From: Ferrimonas kyonanensis DSM 18153
GTDB lineage: Bacteria > Pseudomonadota > Gammaproteobacteria > Enterobacterales > Shewanellaceae
Assembly (NCBI RefSeq): GCF_000425405.1
Contig: NZ_AUDJ01000014.1
Span: forward strand, 166,979 to 230,978
DNA: 64,000 bases
Direction: 5' to 3'
Position numbers and translations under genes: made by a program. The notes under the pieces were generated by a model, which saw only the letters and a program-made list of their open reading frames with translations, had not been told where the DNA came from and did not search any database. This document shows positions 1 through 10,627 of the stretch, piece after piece. How positions within the stretch are numbered: the first letter of the stretch is position 1; each line of letters starts with the position of its first letter.

Positions 1-405
1 ACGAGGGTTGTTGGGCATCAGCACCAGGTAGCTGCCGGCCAGACTGATGAAGGTGGTCAGGGCTGCGCCCTTGCTGCCACGCTCCTCTTTATCAATCTGA
101 ACGATCACTTCCTGGCCTTCCTTGATCACCTCCTTGATATTGGGGCGACCCTGGAAGGAGTACCCTTCGGGGAAGTACTCACGGGCGATCTCTTTCAGGG
201 GCAGGAAGCCATGGCGCTCGGCACCATAATCGACAAAAGCGGCTTCGAGAGAAGGCTCTACTCGAGTGATTTTGCCTTTGTAAATGTTGGCTTTTTTCTG
301 CTCATGACCTGGGCTTTCGATGTCCAGATCGTAAAGGCGCTGCCCATCTACCAGGGCAACGCGCAACTCTTCGGATTGAGTTGCGTTAATTAGCATTCTT
401 TTCAT
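1..405 (-). CDS. rne: Ribonuclease E, N-terminal 135 residues (partial)
   Basis: RNase E is the essential endoribonuclease that starts mRNA decay and rRNA/tRNA processing and scaffolds the degradosome. The visible part begins [20 protein letters not shown], the typical family start, and continues into the S1 RNA-binding domain (about residues 36-120, with [20 protein letters not shown] and [11 protein letters not shown]). The gene is read leftwards and runs off the window, so the catalytic DNase I-like subdomain and the C-terminal scaffold are not seen. The start at 405 is fixed by the conserved N-terminus. It is divergent from rluC, as in Escherichia coli. The long leader upstream suggests autoregulation of rne mRNA by its own product. 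Confidence 0.97.
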   Translation of the reverse strand, partial: MKRMLINATQSEELRVALVDGQRLYDLDIESPGHEQKKANIYKGKITRVEPSLEAAFVDYGAERHGFLPLKEIAREYFPEGYSFQGRPNIKEVIKEGQEVIVQIDKEERGSKGAALTTFISLAGSYLVLMPNNPR

Positions 406-668
406 TTTGGGTGACTCTTAGTCCAATTAAGTTGGTCACCGCTTCAGGTCGAGCGTCGGCTGCACCGGCACCCCAGTATCAATTTTTTGCAGTCTCACGA
501 CTGGTTGACTGGGGCCATGCCAATCAACACATTAAGGTTTATAAGGGTTGGCTGCGGGCGCGCCGCAGATGCTCTCTTCAACCCTTGTTCCACTTTTTGT
601 GCAGCTTACAACTGCTACCCAAGCGCAGTGCGCTCAGGCTGAAAATTCTTTCCGGCTACAGTTCCGGA
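406..668 (-). promoter_or_regulatory. rne leader region with hairpins (likely autoregulatory 5' UTR)
   Basis: The 542 bases between rne and rluC hold no convincing gene. Read on the rne strand they contain several inverted repeats. One at 410-415/435-440 (GGTGAC/GTCACC, with inner stem 417-420/428-431) ends four bases before the rne start codon, so it could cover the ribosome binding site. Others are 552-557/563-568 (CTGCGG/CCGCAG) and 651-655/664-668. The rne leader of E. coli is long, folded and bound by RNase E for feedback control; a similar role here is inference. Confidence 0.5.
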
Positions 669-947
669 CGAATGACCTGAATCGGTTTCCGATTATGCAT
701 TCCTATTAATGGGTCGACTGCTAGGGAAGGTAAGTGCCGCTCCGGTGGCAAGAAGTGTTTCATCGCTTTCCGGGGCCTGGCACCGACAAATTTTGTCTGT
801 AAATCACCGATAGCAGGACCAAATCATTGCCGACGGTTTAAAATTCACAGTTCAAACCCGTCCACAACGAAAAGAATATAGCAATTTCACCACAATGCGG
901 CAATCGTCAATCGCGATATTATCGATAGAAAGTGGAATCGTAGTACA

Positions 948-1928
948 ATGGCGCCCATGACTGATTCAAAGACTCCAAAAACACCCAAAGTGCAGTGGGT
1001 GACCGTCGAGCCGGACTATGAAGGCCAGCGGATTGATAATTTTTTGCGCACTTTCCTTAAAGGCGTTCCTAAAAGCCTTATTTATCGACTACTTCGAAAA
1101 GGCGAGATTCGAGTCAACAAAAAGCGAATTAAGCCGGAATACAAACTTATTGGCGGCGATGAGATTCGCATTGCGCCGATTCGAGTGTCCGAAAAGAGCA
1201 ATGAGGACACGGCCCCGTCGGCGAAACTGCGTAAAGTGGCCGAGTTGGAGCAGCACATTGTCTATGAAGATAAGTTGATCCTGGTGATCAACAAGCCTTC
1301 CGGCATCGCCGTTCATGGCGGCAGTGGGGTGAATTTCGGGGTCATCGAAGCGCTGCGAGCACTGCGGCCGGAAGAGAAAAACCTGGAGTTGGTGCACCGA
1401 CTGGATCGGGCCACCTCAGGGCTGCTGATGCTGGCCAAGCGGCGCTCGGCCCTCAAGCACATGCAGAACCAGCTGCGCAGCAAGACCATGAAGAAGCAGT
1501 ACCTGGCGCTGGTGAAAGGCAAGTGGCAGGACCGCGATAAGGTGGTCAACGAGCCATTGTTGAAAAATACCCTCAAATCCGGAGAACGGCTGGTGCGGGT
1601 CGACGGTGAGGGCAAACCCTCTGAAACCCGTTTCCGGGTCGTAGAGCGTTTTGGCAGTGAGGCCACCCTGGTGGAAGCCAGTCCCATTACCGGTCGTACC
1701 CATCAGATTCGGGTCCATGCCCAGTGCAAGGGCCATCCCATTGCCTGTGACGACCGTTACGGCGATGACGGGTTTGATCGCAACATGAAAGAGCGAGGGC
1801 TGGATCGGCTGTTCCTGCACGCTCATAAGCTGCGCTTTATTCATCCGGGCGAGGAAACGACCATCGAGCTGGAAGCGCCGATGGAGCCGCGACTCAAGCG
1901 GGCGCTGAAAGCACTGAACAGTAAATAG
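948..1928 (+). CDS. rluC: 23S rRNA pseudouridine synthase RluC
   Basis: RluC converts uridines 955, 2504 and 2580 of 23S rRNA to pseudouridine. The 326-residue protein has an N-terminal S4 RNA-binding domain (about residues 25-80, QRIDNFLRTFLKGVPKSLIY and RVNKKRIKPEYKL). The RluA-type catalytic domain follows, with the signature HRLDRATSGLL; Asp153 is the nucleophile. GRTHQIRVHAQCKGHPIACD follows as in the family. Length and motifs match E. coli RluC (319 aa). An in-frame ATG at 957 is an alternative start, and neither has a strong Shine-Dalgarno sequence. The HAD phosphatase gene follows after 14 bases, so the two are probably cotranscribed. Confidence 0.96.
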   Translation: MAPMTDSKTPKTPKVQWVTVEPDYEGQRIDNFLRTFLKGVPKSLIYRLLRKGEIRVNKKRIKPEYKLIGGDEIRIAPIRVSEKSNEDTAPSAKLRKVAELEQHIVYEDKLILVINKPSGIAVHGGSGVNFGVIEALRALRPEEKNLELVHRLDRATSGLLMLAKRRSALKHMQNQLRSKTMKKQYLALVKGKWQDRDKVVNEPLLKNTLKSGERLVRVDGEGKPSETRFRVVERFGSEATLVEASPITGRTHQIRVHAQCKGHPIACDDRYGDDGFDRNMKERGLDRLFLHAHKLRFIHPGEETTIELEAPMEPRLKRALKALNSK

Positions 1929-1942
1929 AGGAAGAGACCGCT

Positions 1943-2590
1943 TTGACCCCTTGCCAGATGGTGATTTTTGATTGGGACGGCACCCTGATGGACTCGGTGG
2001 ACCGTATCGTCGACAGTTGGCAACGTGCCGCCACCGAGCTGGCGTTGCGGGTGCCCGATGGCGAAGAGATTCGTTCCATTATCGGTTTGTCCATTGATGC
2101 CGCCATTGAGGCACTGACACCGGAGCTTGATTCGCAGCAGAATCAGGCATTTCAACATCAGTATCGCCAGTGGTATCTGCAACGTAGCCAGGTGGAGACA
2201 CCGCTGTTTGATGGGGCAGAGGAGCTGTTGCATACCCTCAAGCGGCGAGGGTATCAGTTGGCGGTAGCCACCGGCAAAGGCCGGCCGGGATTGGAGCGGG
2301 TGCTGGCCCAGTCCGGTCTCGGGGCGTTGTTTGATGCCAGTCGCACCCCCACCGAAGCGGCGTCTAAACCGAATCCGGAGATGATTCTGCAGCTGTGCCA
2401 GCAACTGCGCTGCGATCCTGCGGCGGCGGTGATGGTGGGAGATGCGTTGTTTGATCTGGAGATGGCCAATCGAGCCGGGGCGGTTGGGGTTGGCGTTTCT
2501 TACGGGGCGTCGTCGGTGGCCAAGTTGCAGCAGGCGGCTCCCAGGGCCATCATTCATCACCCCATGGAATTGATGGATGTGCTGCCCTGA
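1943..2590 (+). CDS. HAD-superfamily phosphatase (Gph/IA subfamily)
   Basis: A 215-residue HAD hydrolase with all four motifs: DWDGTLMDS near the start (nucleophile Asp and acid/base Asp), ATGKGRPGLER (motif II Thr), KPNPEM (motif III Lys) and MVGDALFDLEMANRAG (motif IV acidic pair). A helical cap lies between motifs I and II, as in phosphoglycolate phosphatases and beta-phosphoglucomutases. The TTG start at 1943 is chosen because AGAGGAAGAGA lies 6-13 bases upstream; an ATG at 1958 would leave DWDGT almost at the N-terminus. The gene follows rluC with a short gap, an arrangement common in gammaproteobacteria. The substrate cannot be told from sequence. Confidence 0.9.
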   Translation: MTPCQMVIFDWDGTLMDSVDRIVDSWQRAATELALRVPDGEEIRSIIGLSIDAAIEALTPELDSQQNQAFQHQYRQWYLQRSQVETPLFDGAEELLHTLKRRGYQLAVATGKGRPGLERVLAQSGLGALFDASRTPTEAASKPNPEMILQLCQQLRCDPAAAVMVGDALFDLEMANRAGAVGVGVSYGASSVAKLQQAAPRAIIHHPMELMDVLP

Positions 2591-2676
2591 ACAGCAGAAA
2601 TGGCACCAAACGCTGGAGAAAAACCGATAGAGGCAATCGATTTTTCTAGAGTAAATGCCCCAGAGTCACGGCCAAT

Positions 2677-2710
2677 AAAAAACCCGGAATCGAGATTCCG
2701 GGTTTTTTTT
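2677..2710. terminator. Bidirectional terminator between HAD gene and gltA
   Basis: A perfect palindrome, ACCCGGAATC-GA-GATTCCGGGT, is flanked by an A-run on the left and eight T on the right. It can therefore end transcription from both convergent genes. Confidence 0.93.
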
Positions 2711-2725
2711 GCTGCCAAGGACGGG

Positions 2726-4012
2726 TTAGCGGTCGCTGACTTCGCGGTAATCGCGCATCGGCGCACCGGTATAAAGCTGGCGAGGCCGGCCGATTTTGTG
2801 GCCGGGCTGACTCAGCATCTCCTGCCAATGGGCAATCCAGCCCACGGTGCGGGACAAGGCGAAAATCACCGTAAACATGGAGGTCGGAATGCCGATGGCC
2901 TTCATGATGATGCCGGAGTAGAAGTCGACATTGGGGTACAGCTTCTTCTCGACAAAGTACGGGTCTTCCAGAGCGATGCGCTCCAGCTCCATGGCCACGT
3001 CCAGCAATGGATCCTGAATGTTCAGCTCTTTCAGAACTTCGTGGCAGGTTTCCCGCATCACGGTGGCCCGAGGGTCGAAGTTCTTGTACACCCGATGACC
3101 AAAGCCCATCAGGCGGAACGGGTCGTTCTTATCTTTGGCCTTGTCGATGAATTCGGGAATGCGATCGACGCTGCCGATTTCGGCCAGCATCTCCAGACAG
3201 GCTTCGTTGGCGCCGCCGTGAGCCGGGCCCCACAGCGAGGCAACCCCGGCTGAGATGCAGGCGAACGGGTTAGCGCCGGAGGAGCCTGCCAGACGTACGG
3301 TGGAGGTGGAGGCGTTCTGCTCGTGATCCGCATGCAGAATAAAGATGCGGTCCATGGCACGTTCGATGACCGGGTTAACGTGGTACTCCTCGCAAGGCAC
3401 AGAGAACATCATGTGCAGGAAGTTACCGGCGAAGGACAGATCATTGCGCGGGTAAACGAATGGCTGACCCAGGTTGTATTTGTAGGCCATCGCCGCCAGA
3501 GTTGGCATTTTGGAGATCAGGCGGTAGGCACAGATCTCGCGATGGGTGGGGTTATTCACGTCCAGTGAATCATGATAGAACGCGGACAGGGCACCCACTA
3601 CGCCACACAGAATCGCCATTGGGTGGGCGTCGCGACGGAACCCCTTAAAGAAGGTAGAGATCTGTTCGTGAACCATGGTGTGGTTACGCACAGTGCTGGA
3701 AAACTTTTTCAGTTGCGCGGCATTTGGCAGTTCGCCGTACAGCAACAGATAGCATACTTCGACATAACTGGAGCGGGTTGCCAATTGATCGATGGGGTAG
3801 CCGCGGTGCAGCAGTACGCCTTTCGCGCCGTCGATAAACGTGATCTCAGACTCGCAAGAGGCGGTCGCCATAAAGCCAGGGTCAAAGGTAAAGAATCCTT
3901 GCTTTCCCAAGCTGCTAATGTCGATCACATCGTGGCCAGCTGTGCCCGATTTAATCGGCAAATCGAAGGCTTCCTGACCCGGAACCTGCAGTGTGGCTTT
4001 AGATTCAGCCAT
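2726..4012 (-). CDS. gltA: Citrate synthase (type II)
   Basis: Condenses oxaloacetate and acetyl-CoA to citrate, the entry step of the TCA cycle. The 428 residues match the hexameric, NADH-sensitive type II enzyme of Gram-negative bacteria (E. coli 427 aa). Visible signatures are [32 protein letters not shown] and [15 protein letters not shown] (the G-H-R active-site loop), followed by [14 protein letters not shown] with the catalytic Asp. GGAGAAC stands just before the ATG at 4012. The gene is divergent from sdhC, as in enterobacteria and Shewanella, so both halves of the locus share one 398-base control region. Confidence 0.97.
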   Translation of the reverse strand: MAESKATLQVPGQEAFDLPIKSGTAGHDVIDISSLGKQGFFTFDPGFMATASCESEITFIDGAKGVLLHRGYPIDQLATRSSYVEVCYLLLYGELPNAAQLKKFSSTVRNHTMVHEQISTFFKGFRRDAHPMAILCGVVGALSAFYHDSLDVNNPTHREICAYRLISKMPTLAAMAYKYNLGQPFVYPRNDLSFAGNFLHMMFSVPCEEYHVNPVIERAMDRIFILHADHEQNASTSTVRLAGSSGANPFACISAGVASLWGPAHGGANEACLEMLAEIGSVDRIPEFIDKAKDKNDPFRLMGFGHRVYKNFDPRATVMRETCHEVLKELNIQDPLLDVAMELERIALEDPYFVEKKLYPNVDFYSGIIMKAIGIPTSMFTVIFALSRTVGWIAHWQEMLSQPGHKIGRPRQLYTGAPMRDYREVSDR

Positions 4013-4062
4013 ACTTTGTTCTCCTTACTACATTATTGTTATCTATCCATAACGTTGCCCCC

Positions 4063-4092
4063 ATTTTACGAGACACGAATCACAAAAAGCAA
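4063..4092 (-). promoter_or_regulatory. Putative gltA sigma70 promoter
   Basis: On the minus strand TTGCTT (4087-4092) and TAAAAT (4063-4068) are separated by 18 bases and lie 51 bases or more before the gltA start. This is a match to consensus only; no start site is known. Confidence 0.4.
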
Positions 4093-4205
4093 TTGTCTGG
4101 TCGGAGCTTTAGTCGAAAAAGCACGACTTTTATTCATTTCGGGCTAACACCCACAATACAAATACTTGTGTGTGTAAAATCCCATAAATCGGCAAAATGT
4201 GATGT

Positions 4206-4234
4206 TTGTAATCAAAATCAGCGATATGTATACT
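4206..4234 (+). promoter_or_regulatory. Putative sdhC sigma70 promoter
   Basis: TTGTAA (4206-4211) and TATACT (4229-4234) are spaced by exactly 17 bases, the best promoter in the gltA-sdhC region. It would give a leader of about 170 nt before sdhC. The rest of the 398-base region (4013-4410) holds no gene. Confidence 0.55.
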
Positions 4235-4410
4235 GGGCCCGGGCCGCTGAAAAGAGGCAGTAGAGCGGTGAGGTCATGCGGGTTTTTCCGGCAAACACTC
4301 GGCTAAAATATTGCCTATTTTCTGTTCCAAAAGCCTACCTTGGAGTTGGGAATGAATCCCATACTCGGTGGATATAACAAAAAATGCTCAATGGAGCTGA
4401 GTGAGCAGCT

Positions 4411-4785
4411 GTGAATAAGCAAAGACCTGTGTATTTGGATTTGAGTCAAATCCAGTTTCCGGCCACGGCGATAGCATCAATCCTGCATCGCGTCAGTGGT
4501 GTAATTACCTTCGTTGCCCTTGCCATTCTGTTGTGGCTTCTGTCGACCTCATTGAGCGGCGCTCAGGGGTTCGCCGAAGTCCAGTCCTACTTCCAGATGT
4601 TGCCCGTTAAAGTGATCCTGTGGGGCATTTTGACGGCGTTGGCATACCACGTCATTGGTGGCATTCGTCATCTGTTCCAGGACCTGGGACATTTTGAAGA
4701 GATGGGATCAGGCAATGCCTCGGCGAAAGCCAGCTTTGCTCTTACCCTGGTCGTCGCTGTTTTGGCAGGAGCCTGGTTATGGTAA
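4411..4785 (+). CDS. sdhC: Succinate dehydrogenase cytochrome b556 subunit
   Basis: Membrane anchor of complex II that carries part of haem b and the ubiquinone site. The 124-residue protein opens MNKQRPVYLDLSQIQFPATA, followed by SILHRVSGV, the family motif with the quinone-site Ser/Arg region. It has three transmembrane helices (about residues 25-47, 62-82 and 103-123), and HVIGGIRHLFQDLGH contains the haem-ligand His region. The start is GTG at 4411. The stop overlaps the sdhD start by seven bases, so translation is probably coupled. Confidence 0.96.
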   Translation: MNKQRPVYLDLSQIQFPATAIASILHRVSGVITFVALAILLWLLSTSLSGAQGFAEVQSYFQMLPVKVILWGILTALAYHVIGGIRHLFQDLGHFEEMGSGNASAKASFALTLVVAVLAGAWLW

Positions 4786-5126
4786 AGAACGCCGCAACGT
4801 TCGGACGCAGTGGCGTTCAGGACTTCGTATTGATCCGCGCCAGCGCCCTGGTAATGCTGGCCTACCTCCTTTTTCTCGTGGGATATCTGGTGACCACCCC
4901 GGAACTGACTTTTGCCGCCTGGCAGGGGCTGTTCGCTTCGGTGGCGATGAAAGTGTTCACCCTTTTGGCGTTATTCAGCGTACTAATCCATGGCTGGATT
5001 GGCATGTGGCAGGTAGTCACTGACTACATCAAGCCCGCCAAATTGAGAGCCTTTCTGCTGTTCGTTATCAACGTAGTGCTGTTGGCGTATCTGGCTACCG
5101 GCGTTGTTGTACTGTGGGGTGTGTAA
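4779..5126 (+). CDS. sdhD: Succinate dehydrogenase membrane anchor subunit
   Basis: Second membrane anchor of complex II, 115 residues (E. coli 115). It has three hydrophobic helices (about residues 17-37, 45-70 and 92-113). The segment LIRASALVMLAYLLFLVGYL precedes the haem and quinone region, and HGWIGMWQVVTDYIKP is the conserved part with the haem-ligand His and the Asp/Tyr that shape the quinone pocket. It overlaps sdhC by seven bases and sdhA follows with no gap. Confidence 0.96.
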   Translation: MVKNAATFGRSGVQDFVLIRASALVMLAYLLFLVGYLVTTPELTFAAWQGLFASVAMKVFTLLALFSVLIHGWIGMWQVVTDYIKPAKLRAFLLFVINVVLLAYLATGVVVLWGV

Positions 5127-6881
5127 GTGAGTATTCCAGTTCGCGAGTTTGATGCAATTGTCATTGGTGCCGGCGGCGCAGGTATGCGTGCCGCACTGCA
5201 GATTTCCCAGGAAGGCAAGTCTTGTGCCTTGCTGTCTAAAGTCTTTCCAACCCGGTCGCACACGGTATCGGCACAGGGTGGCATTACGGTTGCCCTGGGC
5301 AACGCCCATGAAGACAACTGGGAATGGCACATGTACGACACCGTTAAAGGTTCCGATTACATCGGCGACCAGGACGCCATCGAATACATGTGCAAAACCG
5401 GCCCGGAAGCCATCACCGAGATGGAAAACATGGGCCTGCCGTTCAGCCGCTTCGACAACGGTCGCGTCTATCAGCGCCCGTTCGGCGGCCAGTCTAAGAA
5501 CTTCGGTGGTGAGCAGGCAGCCAGAACCGCCGCCGCCGCAGACCGTACCGGCCATGCCCTGCTGCACTGTTTGTATCAGCAGAACGTTAAGAACAAAACC
5601 GAGGTGTACTCAGAGTGGTATGCCCTGGATCTGGTCAAGAACGAAGACGGTGCCGTCGTAGGCTGCACCGCCATCGAGATCGAAACCGGCGACATTGTCT
5701 ATTTCAAAGCCAAGGCCACGGTGCTGGCCACCGGCGGCGCCGGCCGCATCTATGCGTCCACCACCAATGCCCACATCAACACCGGTGACGGCGTTGGCAT
5801 GGCCCTGCGTGCCGGTGTGCCGGTGCAGGACATGGAGATGTGGCAGTTCCACCCTACCGGCATCGCCGGTGCCGGGGTGCTGGTGACCGAAGGGTGTCGG
5901 GGCGAAGGCGGCTACCTGCTGAACAAAGACGGTGAGCGCTTCATGGAGCGTTATGCGCCCAACGCCAAAGACCTGGCGGGTCGCGACGTGGTGGCTCGTT
6001 CCATCATGACCGAAATTCGAGAAGGTCGTGGCTGCGATGGCCCGTGGGGACCACACGCCAAGCTGAAGCTGGATCACCTCGGCGAGGAGGTACTGGAGTC
6101 TCGCCTGCCAGGCATTTGTGAACTGTCCCGTACCTTTGCCCACGTCGATCCGGTCAAGGAACCGATTCCGGTAATTCCAACCTGCCATTACATGATGGGT
6201 GGTGTGCCGACCAATGTGAACGGCCAGGTGATCGGCATCAACGAAGAGCCGGTGCAAGGGTTGCTGGCGGTGGGTGAAATCGCCTGTGTATCGGTGCATG
6301 GCGCCAACCGTCTTGGCGGCAACTCGCTGTTGGACTTGGTGGTGTTTGGCCGGGCAGCCGGTAAGCACCTGGGGGAGACCCTGTCTGCCCAGCAGGTTCA
6401 TAAAGAAGCCACCGAAGCGGACATCGAGGCCTCTCTGGCTCGCTTGAATCGCTGGGAAGGCAACGAGCATGGCGAAGACCCGACTCAGATTCGCAAAGAT
6501 CTGCAGCAGTGCATGCAGCTGAACTTCTCGGTGTTCCGCCAGGGTGACTCCATGGCCGAAGGCCTCAAGGAGCTGAAAGCCATCAAGGCCCGCCTGGACA
6601 ACGCCAAGCTCGATGATCGCTCCAAGGCGTTCAACACCAACCGCATCGAGTGCCTGGAGCTGGACAACCTGATGGAGACGGCGCTGGCAACCGCCGAGGC
6701 GGCCAATTTCCGTACCGAGAGCCGCGGTGCTCATTCCCGTGAAGACTATCTGGAGCGGGACGATGCCAACTGGCTGTGCCACAGCATCTACAACCCGGTC
6801 AACGGCGAGATGTCCAAGCGTGATGTCAACATGACTCCCAAACTGCGGGACGCCTTCCCGCCGAAAAAGCGTACCTATTAA
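5127..6881 (+). CDS. sdhA: Succinate dehydrogenase flavoprotein subunit
   Basis: Oxidises succinate to fumarate with covalently bound FAD, on the cytoplasmic face of the membrane. The 584 residues begin with the dinucleotide fold [25 protein letters not shown] contains His45, the residue that binds FAD covalently. [20 protein letters not shown] is the substrate-site signature, and [14 protein letters not shown] and [22 protein letters not shown] follow. It starts with GTG directly after the sdhD stop codon. Length and all motifs fit the sdh rather than the frd family. Confidence 0.98.
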   Translation: MSIPVREFDAIVIGAGGAGMRAALQISQEGKSCALLSKVFPTRSHTVSAQGGITVALGNAHEDNWEWHMYDTVKGSDYIGDQDAIEYMCKTGPEAITEMENMGLPFSRFDNGRVYQRPFGGQSKNFGGEQAARTAAAADRTGHALLHCLYQQNVKNKTEVYSEWYALDLVKNEDGAVVGCTAIEIETGDIVYFKAKATVLATGGAGRIYASTTNAHINTGDGVGMALRAGVPVQDMEMWQFHPTGIAGAGVLVTEGCRGEGGYLLNKDGERFMERYAPNAKDLAGRDVVARSIMTEIREGRGCDGPWGPHAKLKLDHLGEEVLESRLPGICELSRTFAHVDPVKEPIPVIPTCHYMMGGVPTNVNGQVIGINEEPVQGLLAVGEIACVSVHGANRLGGNSLLDLVVFGRAAGKHLGETLSAQQVHKEATEADIEASLARLNRWEGNEHGEDPTQIRKDLQQCMQLNFSVFRQGDSMAEGLKELKAIKARLDNAKLDDRSKAFNTNRIECLELDNLMETALATAEAANFRTESRGAHSREDYLERDDANWLCHSIYNPVNGEMSKRDVNMTPKLRDAFPPKKRTY

Positions 6882-6894
6882 GGAGGGGCAGAGA

Positions 6895-7602
6895 ATGAAC
6901 TTTGAAGTTTCTGTCTACCGTTACAACCCGGAGACCGACGCCAAGCCGCGGATGCAGGACTACACCATGAACCTGCCCGAAGGCTCGGATGTGATGGTGC
7001 TGGATATTCTGCTGATGCTCAAAGAGCAGGATCCGGCGCTGGCATTCCGGCGCTCCTGCCGAGAAGGCGTCTGTGGCTCGGACGGTCTCAACATGAACGG
7101 CAAGAACGGCCTGGCCTGCATCACGCCAATTTCTGCCTTTAAAGGCAAGAAATTGACCATTCGTCCGCTGCCCGGCATGCCGGTGGTGCGGGATCTGGTG
7201 GTGGACCTGAGTCAGTTCTACAAGCAGTACGAGAAAGTGAAGCCGTATCTCATCAACGAGCAGGGTGCGGCAGGCAGTGAAAACCTGCAGTCGCCGGAGG
7301 AGCGGGCCAAGCTTGATGGCCTGTACGAGTGCATTCTGTGCGCCTGTTGCTCCACCTCCTGTCCGTCGTTCTGGTGGAACCCGGATAAGTTTGTCGGTCC
7401 GGCCGGTCTGCTGCATGCCTACCGCTTCCTGGTAGACAGTCGCGATACTGCTACCGAAGAGCGGCTGGGTGATCTGGATGATGCGTTCAGTGTGTTCCGT
7501 TGTCATGGCATTATGAACTGCGTGAACGTGTGCCCTAAGGGATTGAATCCCACCAAGGCCATCGGTCACATCAAGTCCATGCTGCTGCAACGGGCCGTGT
7601 AG
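6895..7602 (+). CDS. sdhB: Succinate dehydrogenase iron-sulfur subunit
   Basis: Carries electrons from FAD to quinone through [2Fe-2S], [4Fe-4S] and [3Fe-4S] clusters. The 235-residue protein shows the 2Fe motif SCREGVCGSDGLNMNGKN with a distal Cys in GLACIT, then CILCACCSTSCPSFWWN for the 4Fe centre and CHGIMNCVNVCPKGLNP for the 3Fe centre. The AAGGAGGGG ribosome site before the ATG is very strong. It is the last gene of sdhCDAB; a hairpin at 7643-7673 separates it from sucA. Confidence 0.98.
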   Translation: MNFEVSVYRYNPETDAKPRMQDYTMNLPEGSDVMVLDILLMLKEQDPALAFRRSCREGVCGSDGLNMNGKNGLACITPISAFKGKKLTIRPLPGMPVVRDLVVDLSQFYKQYEKVKPYLINEQGAAGSENLQSPEERAKLDGLYECILCACCSTSCPSFWWNPDKFVGPAGLLHAYRFLVDSRDTATEERLGDLDDAFSVFRCHGIMNCVNVCPKGLNPTKAIGHIKSMLLQRAV

Positions 7603-7642
7603 CGATATGCAACGAGTTGGTTATCGTTGTATTTGAATTTAA

Positions 7643-7678
7643 GGTCACCTCTTCGGCTGCGAAGAGTGTGACCTTTTT
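7643..7678 (+). terminator. Terminator or attenuator between sdhB and sucA
   Basis: GGTCAC-CTCTTCG pairs with CGAAGAG-T-GTGACC (one bulged T), and five T follow. In E. coli the sdh and suc genes are cotranscribed, so partial read-through is likely here. The remaining bases to sucA (7679-7796) carry no gene. Confidence 0.75.
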
Positions 7679-7796
7679 GTATAGTGCCCCTGACACCGCC
7701 CGCCATAATTACGACTAAAGGGCAGTGGAAAACACAACAATAATGCCGTAGAAAGGCAACAGGTATAGCCAGGCTTGGTTTTATAAAGGAATACAG

Positions 7797-10607
7797 ATGC
7801 AACAAGGCTCACTGCAGGATTGGCTGGATAGCTCCCATCTAGCCGGTGCCAACGCAAGTTATATCGAAGAGCTGTATGAAGCCTATCTGGATGATCCGGA
7901 TGGCATCAGCGTACAGTGGCGAGACATCTTCGACCACCTGCCTAAAAATGGAACGGCCCAGGAAGCGAATCATCGTCGCATTCAGGACTACTTCCGTCAG
8001 GTGGCCATGGAGCAAACCAGTTCAGTGAAAACCGCGGTCGATCCTGAGATCACCGCCAAGCAGGTAAAAGTCCTGCAGCTGATCAACGCCTACCGGTTCC
8101 GGGGCCACCAGGCCGCCAACCTTGACCCGCTTGGGTTGTGGAAACGGGAACCGGTCGTGGAATTGACCCCAGAGTTTCACGGCCTCACCGACAATGACAT
8201 GGAGCGGGAATTCAACATCGGCTCGTTCGTGTCCAGCAGCGATACCCTAAAGCTGGCTGACCTGTTGTCGACACTGAAATCCACCTACTGCGGCTCCATT
8301 GGTGCCGAGTACATGCACATTACCGACACCGACGAGAAGCGCTGGATTCAGCAGCGCCTGGAACCGGTGGCGGGCAAAGCCAGCTTTGACGCTGAGCATA
8401 AGAAGCGGATTCTGTCCGGTCTGAATGCCGCCGAAGGGATGGAAAAATACCTGGGTGCCAAGTTCCCCGGTGCCAAGCGTTTCTCGTTGGAAGGCGGCGA
8501 TGCCCTGATTCCGATGATGCGCGAACTGATCTATCGCGCCGGCGACCACGGCACCAAAGAGGTGGTGGTGGGCATGGCGCACCGGGGCCGCCTCAACGTG
8601 CTGGTCAATGTGCTGGGCAAAAAGCCCGCCGATCTGTTTGACGAGTTTGCCGGTAAGCACGATGAAACCCTGGGCAGTGGTGACGTTAAATACCACCAGG
8701 GCTTCTCTTCCGACTTTGCGACTCCGTCGGGCAACGTCCACCTGGCGCTGGCGTTTAACCCGTCGCACCTGGAGATCGTGAATCCGGTGGTGATGGGGTC
8801 GGTGCGGGCCCGCATGGATCGCCTCGGTTGTGAAAACGGCCAGAAGGTGATGCCGGTAACCATCCACGGCGACTCTGCCATTGCCGGTCAGGGGGTGGTG
8901 CAGGAAACCTTCAACATGTCCAAGACCCGTGGCTTTAGTGTTGGCGGCAGCGTGCGGGTGGTGGTCAACAACCAGGTCGGGTTTACCACTTCCAACCAGG
9001 AAGATACCCGCTCCACCGAATACTGCACCGACATCGCCAAGATGGTCCAGGCACCGATTTTCCACGTCAATGCCGACGATCCGGAAGCGGTGGCTTTTGT
9101 GGCGCAACTGGCGGTGGATTACCGTTATGAATTTGGCCGCGATGTGGTGATTGATTTGATCTGTTACCGCCGCCATGGTCACAACGAAGCGGACGAGCCC
9201 AACGCCACTCAACCGCTGATGTACCAAAAGATTAAGAAGCACCCGACACCACGTAAGATCTACGCCGATCGTCTGGTGGAGCAAAGCGTGATGGTTGATT
9301 CCGAGGTCACCGAGATGGTGAACGGTTACCGGGATCTGCTGGACCAGGGCGAGTGTGTGGTGCCGGAATGGCGCACCATGACCCAGCACTCTGTGGATTG
9401 GACCCCGTACCTGGGCCATGACTGGGATTGTGACTATCAGTCCAAAGTTCCTACGGCCAAGCTGCAGCAGTTGGGCGAAGCGATCTGCGACATTCCCGCC
9501 AGCCACAAACTGCAGTCCCGGGTTGCCAAGATCTACAAAGATCGGGAACTGATGGCTGCCGGCGAGAAACCGCTGGACTGGGGCATGGCCGAAACCTTGG
9601 CTTACGCCACGCTGCTGGATAACGGCACCCGCATCCGCATTACCGGTCAGGACTCCGGCCGGGGCACCTTCTTCCATCGCCACGCCGTGCTGCACAACCA
9701 GAACGACGCGACGGCCTATATGCCACTGCGCCACCTGAGTGACACGCAGGCACCGATCGAGATCTACGACTCGGTGTTGTCGGAAGAAGCGGTGTTGGCG
9801 TTTGAATACGGTTACACCACCGCCGAGCCCGCGACCCTGACGCTGTGGGAAGCCCAGTTTGGTGACTTTGCCAACGGTGCCCAGGTGGTGATTGACCAGT
9901 TCCTCAGCTCAGGTGAGCAGAAGTGGGGCCGTTTGTGTGGCCTGACCATGCTGTTGCCCCATGGCTACGAAGGCCAGGGACCGGAGCACTCTTCAGCACG
10001 CCTGGAGCGCTTCCTGCAACTGTGCGCCGACCACAACATGCAGGTGTGTGTACCGTCCACGCCGGCTCAGGTGTATCACATGATTCGCCGTCAGGAGGTG
10101 CGCCCGATGCGGCGGCCGTTGGTGGTGATGTCGCCGAAATCCCTGCTTCGTCACCCGCTGGCGGTAAGCAGCCTGGAGGAGTTGGCCAATGGCACCTTCC
10201 AGAACGTGATTGGTGAGATGGATGAGCTGGAACCGAGTCAGGTGAACCGGGTGGTGTTCTGCTCCGGTAAGGTCTACTACGACCTGCTGGACAAGCGTCG
10301 CCGTAACGAAATCACCGACGTTGCCCTGATTCGGGTCGAGCAGTTGTACCCCTTCCCCCATGACGAGATGGCTAAGATTCTCGACCAGTACCAGCACGTG
10401 ACCGACTTTGTCTGGTGTCAGGAAGAGCCGCAAAACCAAGGGGCCTGGTACTCCAGTCAGCACCATTTCTGGCAGGCGATCCCTTCCGGGGCCAACCTGA
10501 CCTACGCCGGCCGCGAGGCCTCGGCAGCTCCGGCGGTGGGGTATCCTTCCGTTCATAACAAACAACAACAGGCGCTGGTGAATGCCGCCCTGAATATTAA
10601 AGAATAA
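7797..10607 (+). CDS. sucA: 2-oxoglutarate dehydrogenase E1 component
   Basis: The thiamine-diphosphate-dependent E1 decarboxylates 2-oxoglutarate and transfers succinyl to the E2 lipoyl arm. The 936 residues match E. coli SucA (933). The N-terminal arm [20 protein letters not shown] binds E2. [16 protein letters not shown] is the substrate-binding stretch. [18 protein letters not shown] begins the ThDP pyrophosphate site, with [10 protein letters not shown] later in it. The transketolase C-terminal half carries [20 protein letters not shown]. The ATG at 7797 has AAAGGA upstream. sucB follows 20 bases after the stop. Confidence 0.98.
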   Translation: MQQGSLQDWLDSSHLAGANASYIEELYEAYLDDPDGISVQWRDIFDHLPKNGTAQEANHRRIQDYFRQVAMEQTSSVKTAVDPEITAKQVKVLQLINAYRFRGHQAANLDPLGLWKREPVVELTPEFHGLTDNDMEREFNIGSFVSSSDTLKLADLLSTLKSTYCGSIGAEYMHITDTDEKRWIQQRLEPVAGKASFDAEHKKRILSGLNAAEGMEKYLGAKFPGAKRFSLEGGDALIPMMRELIYRAGDHGTKEVVVGMAHRGRLNVLVNVLGKKPADLFDEFAGKHDETLGSGDVKYHQGFSSDFATPSGNVHLALAFNPSHLEIVNPVVMGSVRARMDRLGCENGQKVMPVTIHGDSAIAGQGVVQETFNMSKTRGFSVGGSVRVVVNNQVGFTTSNQEDTRSTEYCTDIAKMVQAPIFHVNADDPEAVAFVAQLAVDYRYEFGRDVVIDLICYRRHGHNEADEPNATQPLMYQKIKKHPTPRKIYADRLVEQSVMVDSEVTEMVNGYRDLLDQGECVVPEWRTMTQHSVDWTPYLGHDWDCDYQSKVPTAKLQQLGEAICDIPASHKLQSRVAKIYKDRELMAAGEKPLDWGMAETLAYATLLDNGTRIRITGQDSGRGTFFHRHAVLHNQNDATAYMPLRHLSDTQAPIEIYDSVLSEEAVLAFEYGYTTAEPATLTLWEAQFGDFANGAQVVIDQFLSSGEQKWGRLCGLTMLLPHGYEGQGPEHSSARLERFLQLCADHNMQVCVPSTPAQVYHMIRRQEVRPMRRPLVVMSPKSLLRHPLAVSSLEELANGTFQNVIGEMDELEPSQVNRVVFCSGKVYYDLLDKRRRNEITDVALIRVEQLYPFPHDEMAKILDQYQHVTDFVWCQEEPQNQGAWYSSQHHFWQAIPSGANLTYAGREASAAPAVGYPSVHNKQQQALVNAALNIKE

Positions 10608-10627
10608 TTGCACAAGGAAAGGTTCAG

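Noticed and set aside
4199..4216. CRP-like site before sdhC
   Set aside because: TGTGA is present but the second half is TAATCA rather than TCACA.
8247..9734. Long open frame antisense to sucA
   Set aside because: It is a shadow of the high-GC sucA gene; the His-rich product has no recognisable domain.
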